Under the pieces are notes generated by a model that ran no database searches, was not told where the DNA came from, and saw only the letters and a list, made by a program, of their open reading frames with translations. A stretch of DNA of 64,000 nt from AP-15 sp963789025. GTDB taxonomy: Bacteria; Pseudomonadota; Alphaproteobacteria; ATCC43930; CGMCC-115725. Below are positions 50,547 to 60,885 of the stretch, in pieces. The translations under genes were made by a program, and so were the position numbers. How positions within the stretch are numbered: the first letter of the stretch is position 1; each line of letters opens with the position of its first letter. The stretch is from positions 29,880 through 93,879 of the forward strand of contig CAWBIT010000012.1 in assembly GCA_963789025.1 (NCBI GenBank), given 5' to 3'.

Positions 50547-51704
50547 ATGATGCCTACGCGGCGCCCGGCGAACCCGTGTTTTTCCTCTGGCCCTTGCGCA
50601 AAGCGGCCGGGATGGTCGCCGGCTGTGCTCGAACAGGCGCTGGTCGGGCGTTCGCATCGTTCCGGGGTTGGTCTGGCGCGGCTCGTCGAGGTGATCGACC
50701 GCTCGCGCGCGATCCTCGGCATCCCCGCCGACTGGCGGGTCGGGATCGTCGCCGGCTCCGACACCGGCGCCATCGAGATCGCGATGTGGTCGCTGCTCGG
50801 CGCGCGCGGCGTTGACATGCTCGCCTGGGAGAATTTTGGCGAGGGTTGGGTCGCCGACGTCGCGCAACTCGAGCTCGAAGACGTCCGGGTGATGCAGGTG
50901 CCTTATGGCCAGCTCCCTGATCTTTCCCGGGTCGACCCCGGCCGCGACGTGGTCTTCCCGTGGAACGGCACGACCTCGGGGGTGCGGGTGCCGAACGGCG
51001 ACTGGATAGCGGCCGACCGGCGGGGCCTGACGATCTGCGACGCGACTTCGGCCATCTTTGCGATGCGGCTGCCGTGGGACAAGCTCGACGTCGCCACCTG
51101 GTCGTGGCAGAAATCGCTGGGCGGCGAGGGGGCGCACGGCATGCTGGCGCTGTCGCCGCGCGCCGTCGAGCGGCTCGAAAGCTACACTCCGCCCTGGCCG
51201 CTGTCCAAGCTCTTCCGGCTGACCTCCAAGGGCAAGCTGATCGAGGGGGTGTTTCGCGGCGAGACGATCAACACGCCGTCGATGCTATGCGTCGAGGATG
51301 CGCTCGATTCACTGAAATGGGCCGAGGCGGTCGGCGGCCTCGACGGGCTGATCGCCAGGTCGGAGCGCAATCTGGCGACACTTCTTGCTTGGGTCGAGAA
51401 ATGCTCCTGGGCCGATCCTCTCGCCGAGGACCCGACCACGATTTCCTGCACGTCGCCGCAGTTCAAGATAACCGAGGCGTGGTTCACCCGGCTCTCGCTC
51501 GAGGAGCGCTTTCAGACCGTGCGGGCGATGACCCGGCGGCTCGAGCAGGAAGGTGCGGCCTACGACATCGCGAGCCACCGCGCCTCGCCCCCCGGGCTGC
51601 GCATCTGGAGCGGACCCACGGTCGAGACGGCCGATGTCGAAGCGCTCCTCCCATGGCTCGACTGGGCCTGGGACGAACAGCGCCGCACCGCAAGGGCCGC
51701 TTAA
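50547..51704 (+). CDS. serC: Phosphoserine aminotransferase
   Basis: 385 aa; ATG at 50547 (second ATG at 50550), GAGGAA upstream. PLP enzyme making 3-phosphoserine. PCFSSGPCAKRPGWSP at the N-terminus, VGIVAGSDTGAIEIAMWSLLG, and the PLP Lys in WSWQKSLGGEGAHGM mark the Methanosarcina-type SerC common in alphaproteobacteria. Followed by serA after a palindromic repeat. Confidence 0.95.
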   Translation: MMPTRRPANPCFSSGPCAKRPGWSPAVLEQALVGRSHRSGVGLARLVEVIDRSRAILGIPADWRVGIVAGSDTGAIEIAMWSLLGARGVDMLAWENFGEGWVADVAQLELEDVRVMQVPYGQLPDLSRVDPGRDVVFPWNGTTSGVRVPNGDWIAADRRGLTICDATSAIFAMRLPWDKLDVATWSWQKSLGGEGAHGMLALSPRAVERLESYTPPWPLSKLFRLTSKGKLIEGVFRGETINTPSMLCVEDALDSLKWAEAVGGLDGLIARSERNLATLLAWVEKCSWADPLAEDPTTISCTSPQFKITEAWFTRLSLEERFQTVRAMTRRLEQEGAAYDIASHRASPPGLRIWSGPTVETADVEALLPWLDWAWDEQRRTARAA

Positions 51705-51710
51705 AATTTA

Positions 51711-51806
51711 CCACGGAGACACGGAGTACACGGAGAAAAGCCAGGCATGGAGCAATCGCCCGTTGAAGGTTTCTTCTGTATCTCCGTGCTCTCCGTGCCT
51801 CCGTGG
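51711..51806. repeat. Palindromic CCACGGAGACACGGAG repeat between serC and serA
   Basis: Left arm CCACGGAGACACGGAG at 51711-51726, right arm CTCCGTGCCTCCGTGG ending at 51806. The same family recurs at 53421-53488, so serA is bracketed. The right arm creates GTG codons in frame with serA. Confidence 0.9.
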
Positions 51807-51835
51807 TGAACCTTCTCGCAGATCGGAGCTTTTCA

Positions 51836-53413
51836 TTGCCGAAGGTGTTGATTTCGGATGCTTTGAGCCCGCGCGCGGCTGAGATTTTTGCCGCGCGCGG
51901 GATTGAGGTCGATTTGGCTCCCGGCATCAGTCCGGAGGCGCTGAAGGCTCGTATCCGCGATTACGATGGGCTCGCCGTGCGGTCGGCGACGAAGGTGACG
52001 GCGGGTCTCATAGAACGCGCGCCGCAGCTCAAGGTCATCGGCCGGGCCGGCATCGGCGTCGACAATATCGATGTCACAGCGGCGACGCAGCGCGGCATTG
52101 TCGTGATGAATACTCCGTACGGCAACTCGATCACTGCCGCCGAGCACACCATTGCCATGCTGTTCGCGCTGTGCCGCGAGATCCCGGCGGCCGACCGCTC
52201 GACGCAGGCCGGCAAATGGGAGAAGTCGCGTTTCATGGGGGTCGAGCTGACCGGCAAGACGCTCGGCGTCATCGGCTGCGGCAATGTCGGCTCGATTGTT
52301 GCCGAGCGCGCGCTCGGTCTGCGCATGAAGGTGATTGCCTGCGATCCTTTTCTGTCGCCCGAGCGGGCCGTCGATCTCGGCATCGAAAAAGTGTCGCTCG
52401 ATGCGCTCTTTGCCCGCGCCGACTTCATCACTCTGCATACCCCGCTGACCGAGGCGACCAAAAACCTGATCGACGCCGGCGCGATTGCCAAGATGAAACG
52501 CGGGGTGCGCCTCGTGAACTGCGCCCGCGGCGGCCTCGTCGTCGAATACGATCTCGCCGCGGCGCTCGACAGGGGTCATGTCGCCGGCGCGGCGATCGAC
52601 GTCTTTGTCGACGAGCCGGCGCGCGAGAACCCGCTCTTCGGGCGCGACAATGTCGTCGCAACGCCGCATCTCGGCGCCGCGACAACCGAGGCGCAGGAGA
52701 ACGTGGCATTGCAGATCGCCGAGCAGATGGCAGATTTCCTGCTGACCGGCGCCGTATCGAATGCGGTCAACGTGCCTTCCCTGACCGCCGAAGAGGCGAA
52801 GCGCCTCAATCCTTACATGAAGCTCGCAAAGCAGCTCGGCAGCTTCGCCGGGCAGCTGACCGAGACCGGCATTACCGCGGTCGCCGTCGAATACGAAGGG
52901 GCGGTCGCCGAGCTCAACGTCAAATCGTTGACCGCGATCGCGTTGACCGGATTGCTGTCGCCGCAGCTCGCCACGGTCAACATGGTCAATGCGCCGGAGA
53001 TCTGCCGCGCGCGAGACATCCGTATCAGCGAGACGCGGCGTGCCGAGCCGGTCGATTATCAGACCCTGATCCGGGTCATTGTCACGACCGAGAGGAGAAC
53101 CCGGGAGATAGCGGGCACTCTGTTCGCCGGCGATAAGCCCCGTATTGTCTCGGTCGAGGGCATCCCGCTCGAAGCCGAGCTCGGCGGCAACATGCTGTTT
53201 GTGCGTAATTACGACAAGCCCGGCTTCATCGGCGTGCTCGGCAATGCGCTGGGTGAGGCCGAAGTGAACATCGCCACCTTCCATCTCGGCCGGGCCGCTC
53301 CGGGGCAGGACGCGATTGCCTTGGTCGAGGTCGATCAGCCGCTGACCCCGGCCATTCTCGACACGGTCCGCGCGCTACCCAACGTGATACAGGTCAAGTC
53401 GCTTAGGTTCTAA
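51836..53413 (+). CDS. serA: D-3-phosphoglycerate dehydrogenase
   Basis: 525 aa from the TTG at 51836, chosen because GGAG lies 8 nt upstream and the protein then begins like other SerAs (LPKVLISDALSPRAAEIF); a GTG at 51803 would start inside a palindromic repeat. Catalyses the first step of serine synthesis. NAD motif GVIGCGNVGSIVAERA, catalytic Arg/His region NCARGGLVVE and HLGAATTEAQENVA, and a C-terminal ACT domain (NMLFVRNYDKPGFIGVLGNAL) for serine feedback. Confidence 0.95.
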   Translation: MPKVLISDALSPRAAEIFAARGIEVDLAPGISPEALKARIRDYDGLAVRSATKVTAGLIERAPQLKVIGRAGIGVDNIDVTAATQRGIVVMNTPYGNSITAAEHTIAMLFALCREIPAADRSTQAGKWEKSRFMGVELTGKTLGVIGCGNVGSIVAERALGLRMKVIACDPFLSPERAVDLGIEKVSLDALFARADFITLHTPLTEATKNLIDAGAIAKMKRGVRLVNCARGGLVVEYDLAAALDRGHVAGAAIDVFVDEPARENPLFGRDNVVATPHLGAATTEAQENVALQIAEQMADFLLTGAVSNAVNVPSLTAEEAKRLNPYMKLAKQLGSFAGQLTETGITAVAVEYEGAVAELNVKSLTAIALTGLLSPQLATVNMVNAPEICRARDIRISETRRAEPVDYQTLIRVIVTTERRTREIAGTLFAGDKPRIVSVEGIPLEAELGGNMLFVRNYDKPGFIGVLGNALGEAEVNIATFHLGRAAPGQDAIALVEVDQPLTPAILDTVRALPNVIQVKSLRF

Positions 53414-53420
53414 GGGCGAA

Positions 53421-53488
53421 CCACGGAGACACGAAGGGCACGGAGAAGATAGGATTACGCTTCCTCCGTGTTCTCCGTGCCTCCGTGT
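53421..53488. repeat. Palindromic CCACGGAGACAC repeat between serA and hisZ
   Basis: CCACGGAGACACGAAGG... and TCCTCCGTGTTCTCCGTGCC; shorter copy of the unit at 51711-51806. Confidence 0.85.
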
Positions 53489-53504
53489 TTCAAATGACGA
53501 CGCC

Positions 53505-54659
53505 ATGACGGACGCTCCGCACCCGGCTCTACTGCCCACCGGCATGCACGATCTTCTGCCGCCCGAGGCGGAGATCGAGGCGCAGGTCGTGGCGCAGTTG
53601 ATGACGACATTGGCCGCACACGGCTACGAGCGGGTCAAGCCGCCGCTCGTCGAATTCGAAGAGACGCTGTTCTCCGGCGCCGGGGCGGCGATGGCGACCG
53701 CCACCTTTCGCATGATGGACCCGGCCTCGCACCGGATGATCGGGGTGCGGGCCGACCTGACGCCGCAGATCGCGCGGATCGCCGCGACCCGGCTCGGCGA
53801 CGAGCCGCGGCCATTGCGTCTCAGTTATGCCGGCCAGGTATTGCGGGTCACCGGCTCCGAGATCCGGCCCGAGCGCCAAATCGGCCAGGTTGGCGCCGAG
53901 TTGATCGGGGCGACGGGATCGGCCGCCGACGTCGAGGCGATAGCGGTAGCAGGCGAGGCGCTCGCGGCGATCGGAGTGTCGGAATTGTCGGTCGACATCA
54001 CTCTGCCGACACTGGTGCCGTCGGTCGCCGAGGCCTACGGGATTGCCGGGACGCGCGCGGCCGCACTGCGCGCCGCGCTCGACCACAAGGATGCGGCGGC
54101 TGTCGCCGCGGTGGCCGGGGAGGCTGGCGGGCTTTTCGGCAGTTTGCTGGCGGCGGCGGGACCGGCCGCCGTCACCTTGGCGATCCTCGATCGTATCGAT
54201 TTGCCGGCGCGAGCCCGCGCCGAACGGGTTCGGCTGGGCGCCGTGCTGGACGGCCTCTCGGCAGCGGCCCCGGAACTCAAGGTGACGGTCGACCCGGTCG
54301 AGAACCGTGGTTTCGAATACCACACCGGGATCAGCTTTACGCTTTTTGCGGCCACCGCGCGTCCGGTCGGCGAACTCGGCCGAGGCGGCCGCTATGAGGC
54401 CGGCGATCCGGCGGAACCCGAACCGGCGACCGGGTTCACGCTGTACACCGACACGATCCTGCAAACATTGCCGCCCGCCGCCCCACCTCGGCGCTTGTTG
54501 CTGCCGTTCGGCGCCGATCGTACCCTCGGTCGCGAGCTGCGCGAGAGCGGCTGGATTACTGTGGCCGCCCTCGACCCGGCCGTCGATTGGCGCGCCGAGG
54601 CGCGTCGCCTCGGCTGCGGCTATGTTCTCGAACAGGGCATGCCGGTGGTGGCCGGTTAG
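53505..54659 (+). CDS. hisZ: ATP phosphoribosyltransferase regulatory subunit
   Basis: 384 aa. Catalytically inactive class II histidyl-tRNA-synthetase-like partner of short HisG in histidine biosynthesis. LPTGMHDLLPPEAEIEAQV, EFEETLFSGAG, RVRADLTPQIARIAATRL-type block (VRADLTPQIARIAATRL) and LRLSYAGQVLRV fit HisZ, and the C-terminal half is shorter than HisS. Directly precedes purA, an arrangement typical of alphaproteobacteria. hisG is not in the window. Confidence 0.93.
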   Translation: MTDAPHPALLPTGMHDLLPPEAEIEAQVVAQLMTTLAAHGYERVKPPLVEFEETLFSGAGAAMATATFRMMDPASHRMIGVRADLTPQIARIAATRLGDEPRPLRLSYAGQVLRVTGSEIRPERQIGQVGAELIGATGSAADVEAIAVAGEALAAIGVSELSVDITLPTLVPSVAEAYGIAGTRAAALRAALDHKDAAAVAAVAGEAGGLFGSLLAAAGPAAVTLAILDRIDLPARARAERVRLGAVLDGLSAAAPELKVTVDPVENRGFEYHTGISFTLFAATARPVGELGRGGRYEAGDPAEPEPATGFTLYTDTILQTLPPAAPPRRLLLPFGADRTLGRELRESGWITVAALDPAVDWRAEARRLGCGYVLEQGMPVVAG

Positions 54660-54671
54660 AGGAGGCGCGAA

Positions 54672-55964
<1,293 letters not shown>

Positions 55965-55976
55965 GGGTGCGTCTGC

Positions 55977-56660
55977 TCACCGGGTGCCGCGGCCCTGGGA
56001 CGACGTCCGTGGTTTGCTGGTAGCGCCGGCGTGATTGCCGATATAGCCGTCGACGTGAGTGACGAGGGCGTCGACTCGGTCGGCGAAATGATGGTCGGCG
56101 CCGGGGATCTTGCGGAAGTCGATTTTGATGTCGCGCTGGTGCGACAGCTTGGTTACGAGCTTTTGCACCGCTTCGACCGGCACCACCAAATCCTGGTCAC
56201 CCTGCAAGATCAGACCCGATGACGGGCACGGCGCGAGAAACGTGAAGTCGTATAAATTGGCGGGCGGCGCGACCGAGATGAAGCTCTCGATTTCCGGCCG
56301 CCGCATCAGCAATTGCATGCCGATCCAGGCGCCGAACGAGAATCCGGCGACCCAGCACGACCCGGCGTTCGGATTATAGGTCTGCATCCAGTCGAGCGCC
56401 GCGGCGGCGTCGGAAAGCTCACCCTCGCCTCGGTCGAAGCTGCCCTGGCTGCGTCCGACGCCGCGGAAATTGAACCGCAAGGTCGAGAAACCGCGGCGCA
56501 CAAAACACTGGTATAAGGCGTACACCACCTTGTTGTGCATCGTGCCGCCCTGTTGCGGATGGGGATGCAGCACCAGCGCCATCGGCGCGGCCGCAACACG
56601 GGCATGGTGGTAGCGCGCCTCAATTCGGCCATCCGGGCCGTTGATGATCACGTCGGGCAT
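55977..56660 (-). CDS. Alpha/beta hydrolase (COG2945 type)
   Basis: 227 aa. LVLHPHPQQGGTMHNKVVY, FRRGF-like segment and FNFRGVGRSQGSFDRGEGE identify the small dienelactone-hydrolase-like family. Nucleophile Ser in AGFSFGAW, acid in QGDQDLVVP, His in PGADHHF. Converges on purA. Substrate unknown. Confidence 0.9.
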   Translation of the reverse strand: MPDVIINGPDGRIEARYHHARVAAAPMALVLHPHPQQGGTMHNKVVYALYQCFVRRGFSTLRFNFRGVGRSQGSFDRGEGELSDAAAALDWMQTYNPNAGSCWVAGFSFGAWIGMQLLMRRPEIESFISVAPPANLYDFTFLAPCPSSGLILQGDQDLVVPVEAVQKLVTKLSHQRDIKIDFRKIPGADHHFADRVDALVTHVDGYIGNHAGATSKPRTSSQGRGTR

Positions 56661-56734
56661 TGTCGATCCAGGTTAAATCCCACTACGGCAGTCGGAGATT
56701 GTCGCGCTGTGGGTGTCTCCATGTGTCCGTAATT

Positions 56735-56763
56735 CTTGATCATATTCGTCGGACAATTATATG
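56735..56763 (+). promoter_or_regulatory. Candidate promoter with IscR-type operator upstream of cysE-iscR
   Basis: CTTGATCATATTCGTCGGAC followed by AATTATATG. TTGATC and TATATG are separated by 16 nt, fitting a promoter, and TTGA-N9-GTCGGAC resembles the imperfect dyad that IscR binds in alphaproteobacteria as I recall it. IscR autoregulation is expected. Confidence 0.5.
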
Positions 56764-56838
56764 TCTGCTCGGGCCGCCTCCGCGAAGCAGCGCGGTCCCG
56801 CGCCAGCAGCGCTAAGCCTAACATAGATAGGGATTGCG

Positions 56839-57597
56839 ATGCTTTTGAAAAACCTGCGGGAACAAATAGACGCAACCCTTGCCCGTGATCCCGCTGCCCG
56901 GTCGCGGCTGGAAGTCGTCTTGTGCTATCCTGGGTTTCACGCGCTCCTCTATCATCGCTTCGCGCATTGGCTATGGCAACGCGGTTGGCTGCTTGCCGGC
57001 AGGTTCGTTTCGCATATCGGCCGTGTGCTCACCGGCATTGAAATTCACCCTGGGGCACGCGTCGGAAAGCGCGTATTCATCGATCACGGGATGGGCGTAG
57101 TCATCGGCGAAACCGCCGAGGTCGGTGACGATGTCACGCTCTACCAAGGCGTGACGCTCGGCGGTACATCGTTGACGCGAGGTGCGAAGCGGCATCCCAC
57201 GATCGGCAACGGCGTCATAGTCAGTTCGGGTGCACAAGTTCTGGGACCATTCCGGGTTGGTGACGGGGCGCGCATCGGCGCTCAAGCCGTCGTCCTGTCA
57301 GAGGTCCCGGATGGTGCCACGATGGTCGGTATCCCGGCGCGCCCGGTCGCCCGTCGCAGCGACCCGACGCAGACCGAACCCGCGTTCCAGCCCTACGCCG
57401 TTTGCGGCGACATACCGGACCCGATCGCCCGCGCCCTCAGTGGATTGGTGGACGAGGTCACAAGCCTAAGGGCGCGAGTTACGGAACTCGAGCAGGAAAG
57501 GGCAGGCCAAAGGCCGGCTCTCGATCAGGCTTCGGCTGAGCCACCGTCGCTCCGGCTGGTCGCCGGTTCCGCCGGGAATGGGACGGACAGCGATTGA
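56839..57597 (+). CDS. cysE: Serine O-acetyltransferase
   Basis: 252 aa. Acetylates serine for cysteine synthesis. Left-handed beta-helix hexapeptides: IEIHPGARVGKRVFIDHGMGVVIGETAEVGDDVTLYQGVTLGG, read in pieces, with the catalytic His in IDHGMG. The C-terminal tail (about 60 residues, coiled ELEQERAG) is longer than in E. coli. Opening gene of the cysE-iscR operon, matching the known alphaproteobacterial order. Confidence 0.95.
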   Translation: MLLKNLREQIDATLARDPAARSRLEVVLCYPGFHALLYHRFAHWLWQRGWLLAGRFVSHIGRVLTGIEIHPGARVGKRVFIDHGMGVVIGETAEVGDDVTLYQGVTLGGTSLTRGAKRHPTIGNGVIVSSGAQVLGPFRVGDGARIGAQAVVLSEVPDGATMVGIPARPVARRSDPTQTEPAFQPYAVCGDIPDPIARALSGLVDEVTSLRARVTELEQERAGQRPALDQASAEPPSLRLVAGSAGNGTDSD

Positions 57598-57625
57598 GAA
57601 CGTCTAGAGTTTCGAGGACCGGGAT

Positions 57626-58102
57626 ATGAGGTTGAGCACCAAGGGGCGCTACGCCGTGATGGCGATGGTTGATCTTGCCCAACACAGCGGTGGCGACCCG
57701 GTCTCGCTCGCCGAAATCGCCGAACGACAGGAAATCTCGCTCTCCTACCTCGAGCAGCTCTTCGCGATGCTGCGCAAGAATGGGCTCGTCAAGAGCGTGC
57801 GCGGTCCGGGTGGCGGTTATCTGCTGGCGCAGGACCGCCGCGATACCCGCATTGCCGACATTATTTTGGCGGTCGACGAGCCGATACGCGCGACCCGTTG
57901 CGCTCCCGGCGCACCGGTCGGCTGCCGCGGCAATCGCACCCGATGTCTCACTCACGATTTGTGGGAAGAGCTCGGCAATCAGATCCACCTCTATTTGAGT
58001 TCGGTGTCGCTCGCCGATGTCTGCGAGCACCGCGTCCTCGGGACGAGCGGTCGCCTCCATTGTGAGACCTTCCGCAATCCCGCCGCTGCAGGCACCGGCT
58101 GA
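57626..58102 (+). CDS. iscR: Rrf2 family Fe-S regulator IscR
   Basis: 158 aa. N-terminal winged helix MRLSTKGRYAVMAMVDLA and ISLSYLEQLFAMLRKNGLV; cluster ligands Cys92, Cys100, Cys107 with His110 (RCLTH), spaced slightly wider than in E. coli. Senses [2Fe-2S] status and represses the operon. Stop and the next ATG share one base. Confidence 0.94.
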   Translation: MRLSTKGRYAVMAMVDLAQHSGGDPVSLAEIAERQEISLSYLEQLFAMLRKNGLVKSVRGPGGGYLLAQDRRDTRIADIILAVDEPIRATRCAPGAPVGCRGNRTRCLTHDLWEELGNQIHLYLSSVSLADVCEHRVLGTSGRLHCETFRNPAAAGTG

Positions 58103-59241
58103 TGACTACGTCGCAGATCGAGAGCTATCTCGATTGGAACGCAACGGCGCCGCTGCGGCCGGAGGCTGCCGCGGCCATATCGGAAGCGCTTGGCCGGTGG
58201 GGCAATCCGTCCTCGGTGCATCGGCGCGGCCGAACGGCGCGCCAGATCATCGAGCGCGCCCGCGAGGCGGTGGCGGGTCTGCTCGGTGAGGTAGATCCAA
58301 GCGGCGTCATTTTCGTCAGCGGCGGCACCGAGGCCAATCACCTCGCCCTGCTCGGTCCCGGTCGCGAGCGGGTCCTCGTTTCGGCAATCGAGCACGATTC
58401 GGTCCGTCATGCGGTTCCTGCCGCCGAAATCATTCCGGTCGGTCCCGAGGGGATCGTCGACCTCGACGCACTCGACCGGCAGCTCGGCGCCGATGAGCGC
58501 CCGGCTCTGGTATCGGTGATGTACGCCAACAACGAAACCGGCGTCATCCAGCCGGTAGCCGAGGTCGCCGCGATTGCGCGGCGACATGGCGCCTTGTTCC
58601 ATTGTGACGCCGTCCAGGCCGCCGGCAAGGTCGCCCTAGAGGCCCGGGCGATGGGTGCCGATCTCGTCACATTGTCGGCACATAAAATCGGTGGCCCGCC
58701 GGGGGTTGGTGCTCTCGTCGTGACCGGCGGGGTCGATCTGGCGCCCCTGTTGCGCGGCGGCGGCCAGGAGCACCGGCGCCGTGCCGGAACCGAGAACCTG
58801 CCCGGAATTGCCGGTTTCGCTGCCGCTGCCGTTGCTGCCGCAGCAGAACCAGCCGCCTATGACAGAGTGGCCGCATTGCGCGACCGATTGGAAACGGAGA
58901 TCGCCGCGATCGCCCCCGATGCCGTTGTGCTCGGCGCCGCAGCAAATCGCTTGCCCAACACCTCGGCGATCGCGATGCCCGGCGTCGCAGCTGAGACGCA
59001 GGTCGTCGCCCTCGATCTCGATGGCGTAATGGTCAGTGCCGGCGCCGCCTGCTCTTCGGGCAAAGTTGGGCCGAGCCACGTGCTGGCGGCGATGCGGGTC
59101 GATCCCGCGATTGCTGCTTCGACGATCCGGGTCAGCCTCGGCTGGAGTTCGAGCGAGGCCGACATCGAGCATTTCCTGCGGGCTTGGTCTGCCCTCTACC
59201 GGCGCTGCCGCAGCCTCGTCCAGCGGGCGCGCGCGGCATGA
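58102..59241 (+). CDS. Cysteine desulfurase, NifS-like (copy 1)
   Basis: 379 aa PLP enzyme. PLP Lys195 in SAHKIGG; catalytic Cys317 in GAACSSGKVGPSHV. YLDWNATAPLRPEA and GNPSSVHRRGR are family hallmarks. The CSSG loop differs from true IscS, so it is a distinct desulfurase. It overlaps the following iscS by 4 nt. Such a second desulfurase directly after iscR is known in alphaproteobacteria. Confidence 0.93.
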   Translation: MTTSQIESYLDWNATAPLRPEAAAAISEALGRWGNPSSVHRRGRTARQIIERAREAVAGLLGEVDPSGVIFVSGGTEANHLALLGPGRERVLVSAIEHDSVRHAVPAAEIIPVGPEGIVDLDALDRQLGADERPALVSVMYANNETGVIQPVAEVAAIARRHGALFHCDAVQAAGKVALEARAMGADLVTLSAHKIGGPPGVGALVVTGGVDLAPLLRGGGQEHRRRAGTENLPGIAGFAAAAVAAAAEPAAYDRVAALRDRLETEIAAIAPDAVVLGAAANRLPNTSAIAMPGVAAETQVVALDLDGVMVSAGAACSSGKVGPSHVLAAMRVDPAIAASTIRVSLGWSSSEADIEHFLRAWSALYRRCRSLVQRARAA

Positions 59242-60473
59242 CACCGATGCTTGCCGATCCGCGCCCGCGGCTTTCCTCCGAGCCGGTGGTCAACACGCCG
59301 CCCATCTATCTCGACAACCAATCGACGACACCGGTCGACCCGCGCGTCCTCGAGGCCATGCTGCCGTACTTCACCGAGCATTTTGGCAACCCGCACAGCA
59401 CCAGCCACGCCTACGGCCGTGTCGCCGCCGAGGCGATCGAGCGCGCCCGCGGCGAGGTTGCTGCGTTGATCCAAGCCGATCCGCGCGAAATCGTCTTCAC
59501 TTCGGGCGCGACCGAGGCGAACAATCTCGCGATCAAGGGCGCGGCGCATTTCGTCCGCGCTCACCCGCCGAATGGGCGAGTGCGGGATCATATCGTAGCG
59601 CTGCAGACCGAGCACAAATGCGTGCTCGAGAGCTGCCGGGAATTGGAGCAGGAAGGCTTCGCTGTCACCTATCTCCCCGTCCAGCCGGACGGTCTCGTCT
59701 CGCTCGCCGCGCTCGAAGGGGCGCTGTCCGAGCGAACGCTCCTCGTGTCGGTCATGGCCGCGCACAACGAGATCGGGGTCATCCAGCCGCTCGCCGAGAT
59801 CGGTGCGCTGTGCCGCTCCAAGGGTGTGCTGTTCCATAGCGATGCCGCGCAGGCCTTCGGCAAGATTCCGCTCGATGTCGGGGGTATGAATATCGACCTG
59901 CTGTCGATTTCCGGCCACAAGATCTATGGGCCAAAGGGGATCGGCGCGCTCTACATCCGGCGTCGGCCGCGGGTGCGGCTGCTGCCGCTGATCGATGGCG
60001 GCGGGCAGGAGCGCGGATTGCGCTCGGGAACCTTGCCGACGCCGCTCTGCATCGGGCTCGGCAGAGCCGCGGCGATCGCCGGCGCCGAAATGACCGAAGA
60101 AGCGGAACGGCTCCGGCGCCTCAGAGACGGTCTTTTGCGAAACCTCGCCCGACGCGTCCCCGGGCTTCGCGTCAACGGCGACCTCGAGCAAAGGCTGCCC
60201 GGCAGTCTCAACCTCTCGTTTGCGGAGATCCCGGCACTGACCTTGATAGAGGCGGTTCCGAGCATCGCGATCTCGACCGGCTCGGCCTGCACCTCGGCGT
60301 CGGTCGAGCCCTCTTATGTGCTGCGCGCGCTCGGGCTTCCGGATACGCTCGCCAACGCCTCGGTTCGCATTGGCCTCGGTCGCTTCACGACGGCGGCAGA
60401 GGCTGATTTCGCCGCGGATGCGCTGGCCGCGGCCGCAAACCGGCTGACAGAGCAAAGGAGCATCCCCACATAA
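59238..60473 (+). CDS. iscS: Cysteine desulfurase IscS
   Basis: 411 aa from the ATG at 59238 in the ATGA overlap. PLP Lys228 in SGHKIYGPKG, His in QTEHKCVLESC, and catalytic Cys351 in STGSACTSASVEPSYVLRALG, the exact IscS loop. Supplies persulfide for Fe-S clusters and for MnmA. A roughly 20-residue N-terminal extension precedes PPIYLDNQSTTPVDPRV. The expected next gene, iscU, is missing. Confidence 0.95.
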   Translation: MTPMLADPRPRLSSEPVVNTPPIYLDNQSTTPVDPRVLEAMLPYFTEHFGNPHSTSHAYGRVAAEAIERARGEVAALIQADPREIVFTSGATEANNLAIKGAAHFVRAHPPNGRVRDHIVALQTEHKCVLESCRELEQEGFAVTYLPVQPDGLVSLAALEGALSERTLLVSVMAAHNEIGVIQPLAEIGALCRSKGVLFHSDAAQAFGKIPLDVGGMNIDLLSISGHKIYGPKGIGALYIRRRPRVRLLPLIDGGGQERGLRSGTLPTPLCIGLGRAAAIAGAEMTEEAERLRRLRDGLLRNLARRVPGLRVNGDLEQRLPGSLNLSFAEIPALTLIEAVPSIAISTGSACTSASVEPSYVLRALGLPDTLANASVRIGLGRFTTAAEADFAADALAAAANRLTEQRSIPT

Positions 60474-60530
60474 CCCTGCGGGGATTTGGTTCGTGCCGGT
60501 GTTGGATAATTCGCGGTCGGAGATCGAGTG

Positions 60531-60869
60531 ATGGCGAGAAAGCAAGCCTTGTCGGTGACGGACGCCGCGGCGCAGCGCATCCAGGCACTCCTCGCCAACC
60601 GGGGCAAACCCTCGGTAGGAGTTCGCATCGGCGTGCGGTCGCGTGGTTGCTCGGGCCTCAGCTACACGCTCGAATATGCCGACGAGAAGGGCAAGTTCGA
60701 CGAGGTTGTCGAAGACAAGGGCGTGACGATCCTGGTCGATCCGAAGGCGGTCATGTTCATCCTCGGCACCGAAATGGATTACGTCGAGGAGAAGCTGCAG
60801 AACGGGTTTACCTTTCGCAACCCCAACGAGAAGGGACGCTGCGGCTGCGGCAAGTCGTTTCACGTCTAA
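60531..60869 (+). CDS. iscA: IscA/HesB-type Fe-S carrier
   Basis: 112 aa; ATG at 60531, GGAG upstream (a GTG one codon earlier is possible). A-type carrier with the three Cys ligands: Cys40 in RGCSGLSY, Cys104 and Cys106 in GRCGCGKSF. Placed right after iscS with only 57 bp between, where iscU should be. Confidence 0.94.
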   Translation: MARKQALSVTDAAAQRIQALLANRGKPSVGVRIGVRSRGCSGLSYTLEYADEKGKFDEVVEDKGVTILVDPKAVMFILGTEMDYVEEKLQNGFTFRNPNEKGRCGCGKSFHV

Positions 60870-60885
60870 CGGGCAGCGGGTTGAC

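Noticed and set aside
51833..53284. 483-codon minus-strand open frame across serA
   Set aside because: Shadow of serA, no recognisable protein.
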